DNA of 52,092 nt from Bacillota bacterium (GTDB lineage Bacteria; Bacillota; Clostridia; Oscillospirales; SIG627): NCBI GenBank assembly GCA_029006345.1, contig JAQXGK010000019.1:1-52092 (forward strand). The letters are read 5' to 3'. Position numbers and translations under genes: made by a program. The notes beneath the pieces are model-generated. The model was not told the DNA's origin. It made no database searches and saw only the letters and a program-made list of their open reading frames with translations. The first letter of the stretch is position 1; each line of letters begins with the position of its first letter. Below, piece after piece: positions 1-8,252 of the stretch.

Positions 1-1
1 A

Positions 2-76
2 TGGGCAGATTGGAGGATGCCCACCGGAAAGTTCTACACACACTACCTTGCTGCCAGACAAGGGGGGAAGGAGTAA
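2..76 (+). CDS. C-terminal fragment of an unrecognised protein, cut by the window edge
   Basis: Reading from base 2 gives 24 protein-like residues (begins WADWRM, ends QGGKE) before a TAA at 74-76. The composition, rich in aromatic and basic residues, looks like a genuine C terminus, and a hairpin follows 25 bases later. I do not recognise the family. Because the 1.5 kb that follows is AT-rich with atypical small genes, this could be the end of a mobile-element gene, but that is inference. An ATG at base 1 opens a different frame of low-complexity sequence, which I judge less likely to be coding. Confidence 0.35.
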   Translation, partial: WADWRMPTGKFYTHYLAARQGGKE

Positions 77-100
77 GGTCTACAACAAAGAAAAAAGACC

Positions 101-133
101 TACACAGAATCCCCCGCCGGCGGAAACTGTGTA
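101..133. terminator. Hairpin with a palindromic GC core, probable terminator
   Basis: Seven-base arms TACACAG (101-107) and CTGTGTA (127-133) enclose the self-complementary decamer CCGCCGGCGG (114-123). On the minus strand the arm is followed by a run of six T; on the plus strand a T-run starts about nine bases later. It may end the partial gene at the left edge. Bases 134-282 hold nothing else I can support. Confidence 0.4.
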
Positions 134-282
134 AGTCGTAATTTTTCGAAATATGTAATATTTAGTTGTACATCTATTATAACAAATTGTCGCCGGTGCC
201 AAGCCCTTTTTGCAAAATTGTTCGATTTGGTTCAAAGTTTTTCCTACTACCCAACCGGTTATCAGAATGCAGAAAAATAGAA

Positions 283-308
283 ACCCGTGGTTCCTAAAAA
301 CCACGGGT
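283..308 (-). terminator. Rho-independent terminator of the 314-1347 gene group
   Basis: Ten-base perfect arms (ACCCGTGGTT at 283-292 and its complement at 299-308) with a six-base loop. On the minus strand the stem is followed by TTTCTATTTTT. It sits five bases past the stop of the 209-residue gene. Confidence 0.75.
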
Positions 309-313
309 AGAAA

Positions 314-943
314 TCACATATCAAACAGTAAAAGTTCCAGCTCTTTTTCAAAATCAGATTTGCAGCAATCTAATCCCTCGTCCACGACTGTTAAATCACG
401 AGCGTCCATATTTCCCAAAGCATATGCTTTTAGAAATAAAAGTTGGTGAATTTTTATCGGTTGGCTTTCGGTTGAATACCGATATCCGTAGAATCCAAAT
501 TCTTTTATCGCTTCGGTACACGCTTTTGCGACTGCATAGCAAAAGTCTCTGTCATTAACCGTATACTCTTGATATGTTTTTCCATAATCCATAGACGACC
601 GCAACAATATGGTATCCCCATCCAGTGGCTTGGTCATTTCTATTGTCATATTTGTTCCTTCGTCATCCCAGTCAACGGTAACCGTAGTTGCTTGTATCTC
701 GTGTTTATCGTTTGAATGATATTCGCGCTTGTTCCATTCGCAATGTCCGTCTAATCTTCCGTTCCTGTTTTCGCAATATAGCGTGTATAGGGCACAGACA
801 AATTCTCCAAATTGATCACCCATCGCAGTGCTTGGTGTATATTCCAGTTTTTTATCACCAAAATCAAAAGATACTGCTAACAATGCTGTACCAAGCGGTT
901 CAATATGGACTTTGATATTGCAGTCTCGTTTTTGAAGTTTCAT
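314..943 (-). CDS. Uncharacterised 209-residue cytoplasmic protein
   Basis: No family recognised. The protein has no signal peptide or membrane segment, is moderately acidic, and contains several Cys. The ATG at 943 has a good Shine-Dalgarno (AGAGAGGTG, about 5-6 bases upstream). It is the last gene of a three-frame minus-strand group: an 87-residue gene, a 43-residue frame, and this one. Its first residues (MKLQKRDC) match the start of the 43-residue frame (MELIKRDC), so the two are related. The lower GC content and A-ending codons differ from the genes right of 1.6 kb and suggest horizontal acquisition. A role as an immunity-type or element-borne protein is possible but unsupported. Confidence 0.6.
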   Translation of the reverse strand: MKLQKRDCNIKVHIEPLGTALLAVSFDFGDKKLEYTPSTAMGDQFGEFVCALYTLYCENRNGRLDGHCEWNKREYHSNDKHEIQATTVTVDWDDEGTNMTIEMTKPLDGDTILLRSSMDYGKTYQEYTVNDRDFCYAVAKACTEAIKEFGFYGYRYSTESQPIKIHQLLFLKAYALGNMDARDLTVVDEGLDCCKSDFEKELELLLFDM

Positions 944-946
944 AAT

Positions 947-1078
947 TCACACCTCTCTTTGGATACTTTTATACATAAGCGACGTCGTTACCTTAATGTT
1001 GAAATAGACATCTGTCCAACCGGCACCATATGGCACGAGTTTTAGTTTCATTCCACAGTCTCTTTTGATTAATTCCAT
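947..1078 (-). pseudogene. Truncated paralogue (43 codons) of the downstream 209-residue gene
   Basis: This frame is too short for ordinary gene calling but has a proper ribosome-binding site (AAGGTGA about 6-7 bases before the ATG at 1078). Its N-terminal ~29 residues align with the start of the 314-943 product: MELIKRDC versus MKLQKRDC, then alternating hydrophobic and charged residues with a shared Pro-x-Gly. After that it diverges and stops at 947-949, three bases before the next start. The simplest reading is a tandem duplicate reduced to its first exon-sized piece by deletion. It might still be translated as a short peptide. Confidence 0.5.
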
Positions 1079-1083
1079 TAGTG

Positions 1084-1347
1084 TCACCTTACCTCGTCCT
1101 GAAAACTATCTACATATTCTTCTAACCATTCGTGCTCGATAGGTTTGAACTCATTCTTGCTGGTGACAGAAACTCCGTCAGCACCTAACGATATCATATA
1201 ACTGTCGGTTTCCAACAGAAGACGGTATCCTTCGGTGGTGTGAAATGCAATGTCGTGATAAACATCAAACCAACAGTTAGCACCATCAATATCCCGGTAT
1301 TCATTTTGACCAAGATATACGGCAATAATCTTTTCATCGCAAAACAT
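1084..1347 (-). CDS. Uncharacterised 87-residue acidic protein
   Basis: A small soluble acidic protein with no recognised domain. Two starts are possible: a GTG at 1356 or the ATG at 1347. I prefer 1347 because GAGGTGA lies five bases upstream of it and would overlap the GTG. The stop codon sits six bases from the start of the 43-codon frame, so the genes are probably co-transcribed. Base composition is AT-rich like its partners. Function unknown. Confidence 0.55.
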   Translation of the reverse strand: MFCDEKIIAVYLGQNEYRDIDGANCWFDVYHDIAFHTTEGYRLLLETDSYMISLGADGVSVTSKNEFKPIEHEWLEEYVDSFQDEVR

Positions 1348-1530
1348 AGTAATCACCTCACTTAATTATTGTTCGTCAGAAATAGGGCAAAAATCATCAG
1401 AAGGAAGCGTTGCATAATAGGAATGAATTATCCATTAGGAGAAAGGTAAATTCTGAAATAAGTTTGTTTCGGAGTTATATCGATCGTAATCACTCCTTTA
1501 CAAAGTCATCTAATTTATCCTTCTGAAATT

Positions 1531-1559
1531 ATTATAACACGGCCACTGTCCCATAAAAA
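1531..1559 (-). promoter_or_regulatory. Possible SigA promoter for the 314-1347 group
   Basis: On the minus strand a consensus -10 TATAAT (1536-1531) is preceded, 17 bases away, by a poor -35 TTTTTA (1559-1554). The leader to the ATG at 1347 would be about 175 bases; it carries an AAAGGAGTGATTACG ribosome-binding-like stretch but no convincing gene. Apart from this, 1357-1590 shows nothing I can assign. Confidence 0.35.
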
Positions 1560-1590
1560 GGACTTTGCTGTGTTTTTTTGCGATTGCCCG

Positions 1591-1630
1591 AGATAAAAAA
1601 TACCGGCGGCTCACATGAGCCGCCGGTTTC
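1591..1630 (-). terminator. Terminator of the SpoIID-like gene
   Basis: Twelve-base arms (ACCGGCGGCTCA, 1602-1613, and its complement at 1616-1627) with a tiny loop. On the minus strand it is followed by ATTTTTTATC. It lies about 60 bases beyond the stop at 1686. It also marks the change from GC-rich core sequence to the AT-rich left end. Confidence 0.8.
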
Positions 1631-1685
1631 TTGCCTGTTTCAGCCTATGATTTTTCGGCCTGCAGGATATCAGCTTGTGGTTTTG

Positions 1686-4088
1686 TCAGCTAAAAAGCCT
1701 TTCCCATGTGGCATAATCGACCGTTCCGCTGACCGGAAGGCCGCAGGACCGCTGGAAGTCCTCGACTGCGCGGCGCGTCTGTATGCCGTAGAGGAAATTA
1801 TCTCCGAGGACCGACATTTTTTCTCCGCCGACTTCAGAAAGGCGGTGCTTCAGCGTCAGTACCTCCCTGCCGAAGCTGCCGATCGAGAGCTGACGCCCGG
1901 CGAAGCTCTTTTCGCGGTATATTTTCATATCGTTGTCTCTGCTTGCTTCGTGCATTGCGGGCAAGTCCGCGGCAACGCTTATCGGATATGCCGTCTCTGC
2001 CGCCTGTTGTTCGGGCAGAGGTTTAGCCGAGCCGACAGAACGGTTTAGACATCCGTTTGTAGTCGAAGCGCGGATAGAATTGATAGCGTCCCATGTGCGC
2101 GAGCCGACTATTCCGTCTGCCGTAAGACCGAACAGATTCTGGAAGGAGATGACGGCGCCCCTTGTGGCGGGCCCGAATATCGAATCCACCTCGACGGCGG
2201 GAATCACCGGCAATGTAGTGCGAATCGAGTTGAGACTTCTCTGGATATACGCGACATTGGCTCCGGTCGAGCCCTGACGAAGCGGTGAGCCGGGATAGGG
2301 GACGGCGTTCTCAGGAGTTGAGGATGTCACACAGCCGCTTTTGACAGCCGAATATACGCTTCCGAGCCTGTTCCAGGTCACAGGCCCGACCACACCGTCG
2401 GCAGACAGTCCGAATATGCGCTGAAACTGCTTGACTGCCGCCGCCGTTTTTGCACCGTAAATACCGTCCGCACTCAGCTTTGGAATTGAACGGAATACAT
2501 CGGAAATCCCGTTCAGTAAGCTCTGAATATACAGCACGTTAGCGCCGGTTGAGCCGGAGGTGACCGGTGTGCCGGGATAATCCCTTACAGCGACAGTATT
2601 GTTTTCTTCGACATTGTCAACGGTGCCGTTGTAAACGTCTACCAGCTTGTTCCAGGTGCGCGAGCCGACTACGCCGTCCGGCACTAATCCGTAGAACGAC
2701 TGAAAAGCTCTCACGGCGTTTGCCGTACCGGCGCCGTAACGGCCGTCTATCTTGACGGACGGTATAGATGAGTTAAACGCGGCTATTCGCGAAAGATAGA
2801 ACTGTATCTCCTGCACCTCCGAGCCGATGCTGCCCTGCTTGAGCGCAAAGCCGGGATAGCTTTGCTGGCTGTAGTCCACGCGCTGTCCTTCACTTGACAG
2901 TTCTGCCAGTTTCTTTATCGCGGTGTATATATATGAGAGCCGGTACCATGTCTTTTTGCCGACAATCCCGTCGGCCGTAAGTCCGAACAGCCTCTGAAAG
3001 GCCTTTACCGCCGCCGCTGTTTTTTCGCCGAATATACCGTCTACCTGCCCCAGCGGTATTGCGGGGTAATTTATTGCCGTGCGGTTGAGCTGTTCCTGAA
3101 TCACCCTCACGGGCTCGCCGGACGAGCCTGCAGACAGCGGATATCCCGGATAGGATTCCTCTATCCCGCGAATGTCGTTGCTGGTTACGATGTCGATATC
3201 GCCGTAATAGAATTTGAGTATCTCGAGGGGGGAATACCCTTGATTTGCAAGGTAAACCGTGCCCCATTGCGACATTCCGGGGCAGGTGACGCTCGTGCCG
3301 TTGCAGTATTCGGCGTAAAACGGCTCCTGACGGCCGGGCTTGCGCAGATAATTGTTGAAAATCTCATCGACAATGGTGCTTATAGAATCATAGATATTTC
3401 TGCCGTGAACATAATACTGGTCGTAGGCGGTAGAGCTGGTTATGTCGAAGGGATACCCCTGGGAACGGTACCATTCGGTGTATATGCGGTTGAGCGCAAG
3501 CGAAATTTCAGCCAAAATGTTGGCACGCAGGGCATTTTCCGGCCATGTCGGATATATTTCGCTCGAGGCTACGTTTTTGATATAGTCGATGAACGGTACC
3601 GTCACATTGCTTGCGGAGGAAGAGGGACTGCCGAGATGTACCGTTATTTTGCCGGGGATATAGACCTCCCCGAGAATGCGCGCCTGCTTGGCATAGGATG
3701 TCTGCGGCACATAGTCCTGCAGCAGTGCGTTTTCGCCTATAGGATATACTATTTCAAATTCCTCCATATCCCCGGGCAGCGGAATCATTTCGACCGGCAG
3801 CGTGGTTCTCTCGCCGCCGAATATTTGAACTCCCTTGACGGTTTGCGGGTAATATCCCGCCTTGGTAATTCTGACGTCGTATTTTGCATACGGTATCTGC
3901 CCGCTAGGCTCGAGCGAGTCTGCGGGGTCGGGCGCGTCAAGCTCTATCGGACGCAGCTCGCCGTTTTCGGTAGCCATGCCCTCGAATATCACCGTGCCGC
4001 TGTCGTCTGAAACCCGTACTAACGCTTCGGAGACGGGAAGCGCCTCGTCGGCGGTGGCGGCATCGACCTGCAAAAATCCCTTTGCCAT
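1686..4088 (-). CDS. SpoIID-like protein with five peptidoglycan-binding repeats
   Basis: An 800-residue modular protein. Residues 1-110 form a beta-rich carboxypeptidase-regulatory-like domain. Residues about 130-300 resemble SpoIID/LytB, including GMSQWG and a GYSPLEILKFYYG-like end typical of that family, which cleaves or remodels peptidoglycan in sporulation and division. Four PG_binding_1 repeats follow (about 310-395, 405-485, 495-580, 590-670), each starting YPG-x-P/A-L and ending near DGIVG-x-x-TW, plus a divergent fifth (725-800). No signal peptide is visible, so export would need another route or a different start. A single gene with its own terminator. The catalytic role is inferred; cell-wall binding is well supported. 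Confidence 0.8.
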   Translation of the reverse strand: MAKGFLQVDAATADEALPVSEALVRVSDDSGTVIFEGMATENGELRPIELDAPDPADSLEPSGQIPYAKYDVRITKAGYYPQTVKGVQIFGGERTTLPVEMIPLPGDMEEFEIVYPIGENALLQDYVPQTSYAKQARILGEVYIPGKITVHLGSPSSSASNVTVPFIDYIKNVASSEIYPTWPENALRANILAEISLALNRIYTEWYRSQGYPFDITSSTAYDQYYVHGRNIYDSISTIVDEIFNNYLRKPGRQEPFYAEYCNGTSVTCPGMSQWGTVYLANQGYSPLEILKFYYGDIDIVTSNDIRGIEESYPGYPLSAGSSGEPVRVIQEQLNRTAINYPAIPLGQVDGIFGEKTAAAVKAFQRLFGLTADGIVGKKTWYRLSYIYTAIKKLAELSSEGQRVDYSQQSYPGFALKQGSIGSEVQEIQFYLSRIAAFNSSIPSVKIDGRYGAGTANAVRAFQSFYGLVPDGVVGSRTWNKLVDVYNGTVDNVEENNTVAVRDYPGTPVTSGSTGANVLYIQSLLNGISDVFRSIPKLSADGIYGAKTAAAVKQFQRIFGLSADGVVGPVTWNRLGSVYSAVKSGCVTSSTPENAVPYPGSPLRQGSTGANVAYIQRSLNSIRTTLPVIPAVEVDSIFGPATRGAVISFQNLFGLTADGIVGSRTWDAINSIRASTTNGCLNRSVGSAKPLPEQQAAETAYPISVAADLPAMHEASRDNDMKIYREKSFAGRQLSIGSFGREVLTLKHRLSEVGGEKMSVLGDNFLYGIQTRRAVEDFQRSCGLPVSGTVDYATWERLFS

Positions 4089-4153
4089 TGTGAAAATCTC
4101 TCCTTATTTATAGGTTTTATTCCCATTATATTGACAAAGAGGCGAATTTGTTA

Positions 4154-4183
4154 AAAAAGCCGGAGGCCGTTGAAGACCTCCGG
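4154..4183 (-). terminator. Terminator of the P-type ATPase gene
   Basis: Arms CCGGAGG (4160-4166) and CCTCCGG (4177-4183). On the minus strand the stem is followed by CTTTTTTAA. It lies 20 bases past the stop at 4203. Confidence 0.8.
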
Positions 4184-4202
4184 TTTTGCTCGGCTGAAAG
4201 CT

Positions 4203-6569
4203 TTATTCTTTGTTCCTGTGCCGGTAGAATTTTACTGTCAGCAATTTCAGAACGATGAAAAAACTTACCGAAAATGTTATCATAAGCGTCAGTAACAGCC
4301 AGGATGCTCCGTCTAACCTTTGCAGACCGAAGAAGCCGCCGAATACGGTAAGGCCGATTATCAGACCGGCGGATACGACGGTAAACAGAGCGGCGCGCAG
4401 CTTGTTGAACGGATAGCAGGCGCAGGCGAGCACCGCGAGCCCTATACAGCCGGCAATTGCCACGCTTACGGTCGGACGGCTCTCGGGTGATATCGAGAAT
4501 AGATCAAAGGCCAATGCGGTTACAATAAGACCGGCGGCCGCCGAAATGCCGCCCGGGAAGGCGCGCGTCAGAATGTTGCGCAGAAATCCGGGTTTGACCC
4601 TGTCGTGATTCGGTTCGAGGGCAAGCACGAAGCCGGGAAATCCGATGGTCAGCGAGCTGATAAGCGTCAGTTGGATGGGAATAAAAGGATAGCTGTAATT
4701 CAAGAAGATAAAAGCTATGCTGAGTATGATAGAATATATCGTCTTGACGAGAAACAAAAGTGCCGTGCGCTCAATGTTGTTGATAGACCTCCTGCCCTCG
4801 TCCACTATGGCGGGCATGACCGAGAAATCGGAGTTTGTCAGCACAAGCTCCGAAATATTGCGCGCCGCGCCCGCGCCGCTTGCCAGCGCCACCGAGCAGT
4901 CGGCCTCTTTGAGCGCCAGCACGTCGTTCACTCCGTCGCCGGTCATAGCCACAGTATGCCCGGAGTCCTTCAGGGCCTTTATTATGACCTGCTTTTGAAT
5001 CGGCGAAACCCGCGCAAAAATGCGGGTGCCGCCTACGGCCGCCGCAAGCGCCCCGTCGTCCAGTTGCGAAGCGTCGACGGCGTTTTCACAGCCGTCCAGA
5101 CCGACCCGTTCTCCGACGGCGCGCACCGTCTGTACGCTGTCTCCGGAAATTATGCGTATGTCTACGCCCTGACTCTTAAAGTATTCTATGGTGCCTGCCG
5201 CCGAGGGACGTATTTTGTCCCTGAGGGTAATCAGCGCGACCGGCGTTATGCCGCCGGGCAGTCTTCCGTCCTCTATTGTACCGTCCGAATGGGCAAGCAG
5301 CAGGACGCGGCATTTTTCGGAAAGCTCGGAAATGCGCTCCGCAAGCTCCTCAGACATTGACGGTAAAATCTTTTCAGCCGCCCCGAGAATAACCGTCCCC
5401 TCGCCACTGTAGTGCGCGGCAGACCACTTGTTTGCCGACGAGAACCGAATGGCGGCGTCCGGCAGCAGCCTGTCAATTTTTGCAAAATGAGCCTTGAGAG
5501 CCGAGGAGGTGGCGTTGTCGTCGCTGTCAGCCCAAAGTACGAGCGACAAGAGTCTCTCGGCGTCTTTATCCGACAGCCTTTCGAGTCCGTCGTATTCCAT
5601 CAGCCCTTCGGTCAGCGTGCCGGTTTTGTCGATACACAGCGTGTCTACCCGGGCAAGCGTTTCTATGCAGTAGAGCGACTGCACCAGCACCTTCCTTTTC
5701 GAGAGGCGTATCACGCTTACAGCCAAGACCGTGTCGGTCAGCAGTATCAGCCCCTCGGGTATCATGCCGATTATGGCGGCAGAAGCGTTGGTGACGGCTG
5801 TTGCCACGTCGGCGCCCTTGAGAGTGAGCTGATTAATAACCAGCGCCGTTCCGAGCGGGAATATAACCACCGAAATAATGCGGATTATTTTTTTGAGAGT
5901 GCTCATTATTTCGGAGTATGCCTTTTTGTACGCCTTTGCTTCGCGGGAAATGCGGGAAATGTACTTTGCTTCGCCCACCTTACGGCAGACTGCCGTCACA
6001 TTGCCGGTGGAAATAAAGCTGCCGCACAGCAGGGTGTCGCCGACCCTTTTTGCCACGGCGTCCTGCTCGCCGGTGAGAAACGCTTCGTTTGCGTCACATT
6101 CGCCGTCTATTACTTCGCAGTCGCATACCACTGCGTCTCCGGAGGAAAGCACGGTTATGTCGCCGCACACTACCTCCTGTGAGCCGATTTCGCGTATTCT
6201 GCCGTCACGCAAGACCCTGACGGCGGGAGCGGACTCGAGAGACAGCCGGTCGAGTGCGCGCTTGGCTCTGACTTCCTGAAAAATTCCGATGGCGAGGTTG
6301 CAGAGTACAACGCCCATAAATAATATGTTCTTGTATGAACCGACCGCGATGAGAGAAACGGCTATTATCGCATTTATCAGGTTAAAAAGCGTGCAAATGT
6401 TGTCACGCAGGATTTCGGAGAGTTTTTTTGAAGTATCGCTGCCGGCAGTATTTGCGTCGCCGGCTTGGGCGCGCGCCCTTGCCTCGGCCTCGGTCAGACC
6501 GTACGCCGCGTCGGTTTCGGGATAAACGCGCTCGGCGCCCGATTTGACGTCCGGCTTGTTCTTTATCAT
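4203..6569 (-). CDS. CtpE-like cation-transporting P-type ATPase (probably Ca2+)
   Basis: Integral membrane ATPase, 788 residues from the preferred ATG at 6569, which has AAAGGAA ten bases upstream; an in-frame ATG at 6614 lacks such a site. Visible motifs: actuator TGE (166-168), membrane PEGL (271-274), phosphorylation DKTGT (Asp314), and the hinge TGDGVND. The sequence after PEGL (LLTDTVLAVSVIRL, then CIETLARVDTLCIDKTG) resembles mycobacterial CtpE, a calcium-uptake pump, more than SERCA-type or heavy-metal pumps. No N-terminal metal-binding domain is present. It stands alone between terminators and is divergent from galU. Substrate assignment is by family resemblance only. Confidence 0.85.
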   Translation of the reverse strand: MIKNKPDVKSGAERVYPETDAAYGLTEAEARARAQAGDANTAGSDTSKKLSEILRDNICTLFNLINAIIAVSLIAVGSYKNILFMGVVLCNLAIGIFQEVRAKRALDRLSLESAPAVRVLRDGRIREIGSQEVVCGDITVLSSGDAVVCDCEVIDGECDANEAFLTGEQDAVAKRVGDTLLCGSFISTGNVTAVCRKVGEAKYISRISREAKAYKKAYSEIMSTLKKIIRIISVVIFPLGTALVINQLTLKGADVATAVTNASAAIIGMIPEGLILLTDTVLAVSVIRLSKRKVLVQSLYCIETLARVDTLCIDKTGTLTEGLMEYDGLERLSDKDAERLLSLVLWADSDDNATSSALKAHFAKIDRLLPDAAIRFSSANKWSAAHYSGEGTVILGAAEKILPSMSEELAERISELSEKCRVLLLAHSDGTIEDGRLPGGITPVALITLRDKIRPSAAGTIEYFKSQGVDIRIISGDSVQTVRAVGERVGLDGCENAVDASQLDDGALAAAVGGTRIFARVSPIQKQVIIKALKDSGHTVAMTGDGVNDVLALKEADCSVALASGAGAARNISELVLTNSDFSVMPAIVDEGRRSINNIERTALLFLVKTIYSIILSIAFIFLNYSYPFIPIQLTLISSLTIGFPGFVLALEPNHDRVKPGFLRNILTRAFPGGISAAAGLIVTALAFDLFSISPESRPTVSVAIAGCIGLAVLACACYPFNKLRAALFTVVSAGLIIGLTVFGGFFGLQRLDGASWLLLTLMITFSVSFFIVLKLLTVKFYRHRNKE

Positions 6570-6619
6570 TGTTTTGCCGTTCCTTTCGTGCGATTTGATA
6601 ATATATCCGTTCATTCTAC

Positions 6620-6649
6620 ATTCTACATCTCAAACCTGCGCTGTTTCAA
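6620..6649 (-). promoter_or_regulatory. Candidate promoter of the P-type ATPase gene
   Basis: On the minus strand TTGAAA (6649-6644) and TAGAAT (6625-6620) are 18 bases apart. The transcript would start near 6612, giving a leader of about 45 bases to the ATG at 6569. This supports the shorter start. Confidence 0.45.
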
Positions 6650-6718
6650 GGTCTGCCGCCGTTAGTTTACAATTATTTACAAATATCTGCAAATGCGCGC
6701 AATCAATGCATTTTCTTA

Positions 6719-6747
6719 TTGCGCAAACTCTTTTGTTGTTATATAAT
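6719..6747 (+). promoter_or_regulatory. Candidate SigA promoter of galU
   Basis: TTGCGC (6719-6724), 17-base spacer, TATAAT (6742-6747). The predicted start near 6754 leaves a short leader with GTGAGGAA nine bases before the galU ATG. Confidence 0.5.
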
Positions 6748-6789
6748 TAATTTGATTAAATTTCGTTGAAAGTGAGGAATTGATATATC

Positions 6790-7659
6790 ATGAAAGTGAC
6801 AAAAGCGATAATTCCTGCCGCCGGTCTCGGCACACGAATGTTACCCATCTCAAAGGGTGTTCCGAAGGAGATGCTTCCGGTAGTCGATAAGCCCGTAATG
6901 CAGTACCTTGTCGAGGAGGCTGTCAATAGCGGTATTACCGATATTCTCATCATTACAAACCGAGGCAAGGAGGCCATAGAAAACTATTTCGACTTCTGCC
7001 CGGATTACGAATCAAGCCTTGAAAAGAAGGGAAAGCTTAAGGAGCTCAAGCAGATACGCGACATCGCCACACTCTGTAATATTTCCTTCCTTCGTCAGAA
7101 GGAGGCCAAGGGTCTCGGCCACGCCGTAAGCTGTGCCAGGAGCTTTATCGGCAATGATCCGTTCATGGTGCTGTACGGCGACGATATGATAGATGCCGAG
7201 GTCCCCACCTCAAAGCAAATGATCGAGCTTTATGAGAAGTACGGCAAGCCGGTTCTCGGCGTTCAGGCCGTCACAAGGGAGCAGATTAAGAAGTATTCCA
7301 GCCTTGACGCGGAAAAGATAGACGACCGTGTGTATAAGGTCAAGGATATGATAGAAAAGCCGGATGACGAGCATATCATCACTCTGCTTTCAATCCTCGG
7401 CAGGGTTCTTCTTACCCCCGATATATTTGACATTCTGGAAGAAACAAAGCCGGGTGCAGGCAATGAGATACAGCTGACCGACGCCATGGCGGAATATGCC
7501 CGCCGCTACGGAATGATAGCGTATGAATTCCCCGGCGTACGTCACGATATGGGTTCAAAGCTCGGATTTCTCAAGGCAAATGTAATGCTCGCCCTCAAGG
7601 ATCCCGAGCTGGGCGAAGATTTCAAGGGTTGGCTCAAGGATTATACAAAGTCACTCTGA
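6790..7659 (+). CDS. galU: UTP--glucose-1-phosphate uridylyltransferase
   Basis: Makes UDP-glucose from UTP and glucose-1-phosphate, the cytoplasmic donor for glycolipids, wall polymers and galactose metabolism. The 289-residue length is typical. The N-terminal nucleotide-binding signature AAGLGTRMLPISKGVPKEML (residues 10-29) and the internal VDKPVMQYLVEEA match the GalU family closely. The start is supported by GTGAGGAA. First gene after a divergent promoter region; comEB follows 33 bases later and may be co-transcribed. The glycosyltransferase at 23.9-25.1 kb is a plausible downstream consumer of its product, which is inference. Confidence 0.95.
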   Translation: MKVTKAIIPAAGLGTRMLPISKGVPKEMLPVVDKPVMQYLVEEAVNSGITDILIITNRGKEAIENYFDFCPDYESSLEKKGKLKELKQIRDIATLCNISFLRQKEAKGLGHAVSCARSFIGNDPFMVLYGDDMIDAEVPTSKQMIELYEKYGKPVLGVQAVTREQIKKYSSLDAEKIDDRVYKVKDMIEKPDDEHIITLLSILGRVLLTPDIFDILEETKPGAGNEIQLTDAMAEYARRYGMIAYEFPGVRHDMGSKLGFLKANVMLALKDPELGEDFKGWLKDYTKSL

Positions 7660-7692
7660 AATAATCTGAAATAGAAAACGGAGGATACCGTC

Positions 7693-8187
7693 ATGGAAAA
7701 GGCACGCGCCAGTAAGACCAATTATTATCTTAATATAGCGCAGTCAGTGGCTGAACGGAGCACCTGCCTCAGAAAGAAATTCGGCGCCATCATTGTCAAG
7801 AATGACTCTATCATCTCTACGGGCTATAACGGAGCGCCCCGGGGAAGAAAGAATTGCTGCGATTTGAACTACTGCCTTCGCGAGCAGATGAATATTCCCC
7901 GCGGCGAGCGCTACGAGCTCTGCCGCGCGCTGCACGCCGAGCAGAATGCCATCATATCGGCAGGCCGCGAGGAAATGATAGGCTCAACACTCTATCTTAG
8001 CTGTACCGATGCAAAGACAGGCGAGCTGATACCCGACACAAACTGCTGTCAGATGTGCAAGCGCATGGTCATTAACGCCGGCATCAGTACGGTCGTTATC
8101 CGAAATACTCCCGAGGAGTACACCGTCATAAATACCCGCGAGTGGATATTTAATGACGACAGTCTCGACGGTAGCTTCGGCTATTGA
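7693..8187 (+). CDS. comEB: dCMP deaminase (ComEB-type cytidine/deoxycytidylate deaminase)
   Basis: Zinc-dependent deaminase converting dCMP to dUMP, feeding thymidylate synthesis. The catalytic HAE is at 81-83 (CRALHAEQNAI), and the second zinc motif is CCQMC (C119 and C122). The usual Pro before the first of these Cys is Cys here, a variant seen in Clostridia. The N-terminal GAIIVKNDSIISTGYNGAP is characteristic. The 164-residue length is normal. It lies 33 bases after galU and is followed by a terminator, so the two may form a short operon. The competence-era name reflects B. subtilis gene order rather than function. Confidence 0.9.
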   Translation: MEKARASKTNYYLNIAQSVAERSTCLRKKFGAIIVKNDSIISTGYNGAPRGRKNCCDLNYCLREQMNIPRGERYELCRALHAEQNAIISAGREEMIGSTLYLSCTDAKTGELIPDTNCCQMCKRMVINAGISTVVIRNTPEEYTVINTREWIFNDDSLDGSFGY

Positions 8188-8199
8188 GCCTTTGCCCCA

Positions 8200-8232
8200 C
8201 TGCGCCGCCGCTTGTCCGGGGCGCAGCTTTTT
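8200..8232 (+). terminator. Terminator after comEB
   Basis: CTGCGCC (8200-8206) pairs with GGCGCAG (8220-8226), followed by CTTTTTCC. The lipoprotein gene starts 20 bases later, so its expression may depend on readthrough or on a promoter I could not identify. Confidence 0.7.
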
Positions 8233-8252
8233 CCGAAACATAAGGATAAATA

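Noticed and set aside
80..304. 74-codon minus-strand frame near the left end
   Set aside because: It passes through two hairpins, has no Shine-Dalgarno and no recognisable domain.
1400..1500. About 21-codon minus-strand frame after AAAGGAGTGATTACG, upstream of the 87-residue gene
   Set aside because: The ribosome-binding-like stretch is real, but the frame has no ATG, is very short, and resembles its neighbour only in the start region.
2280..3140. Regularly spaced repeats on the minus strand that could suggest a CRISPR or tandem DNA repeat
   Set aside because: They are the coding repeats of PG_binding_1 domains, about 250 bases apart and divergent at the DNA level.
3240..4010. 256-codon plus-strand frame opposite the SpoIID-like gene; a similar frame at 5412-6182 opposite the ATPase
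   Set aside because: Both are shadows of GC-rich coding genes with conserved domains on the other strand.
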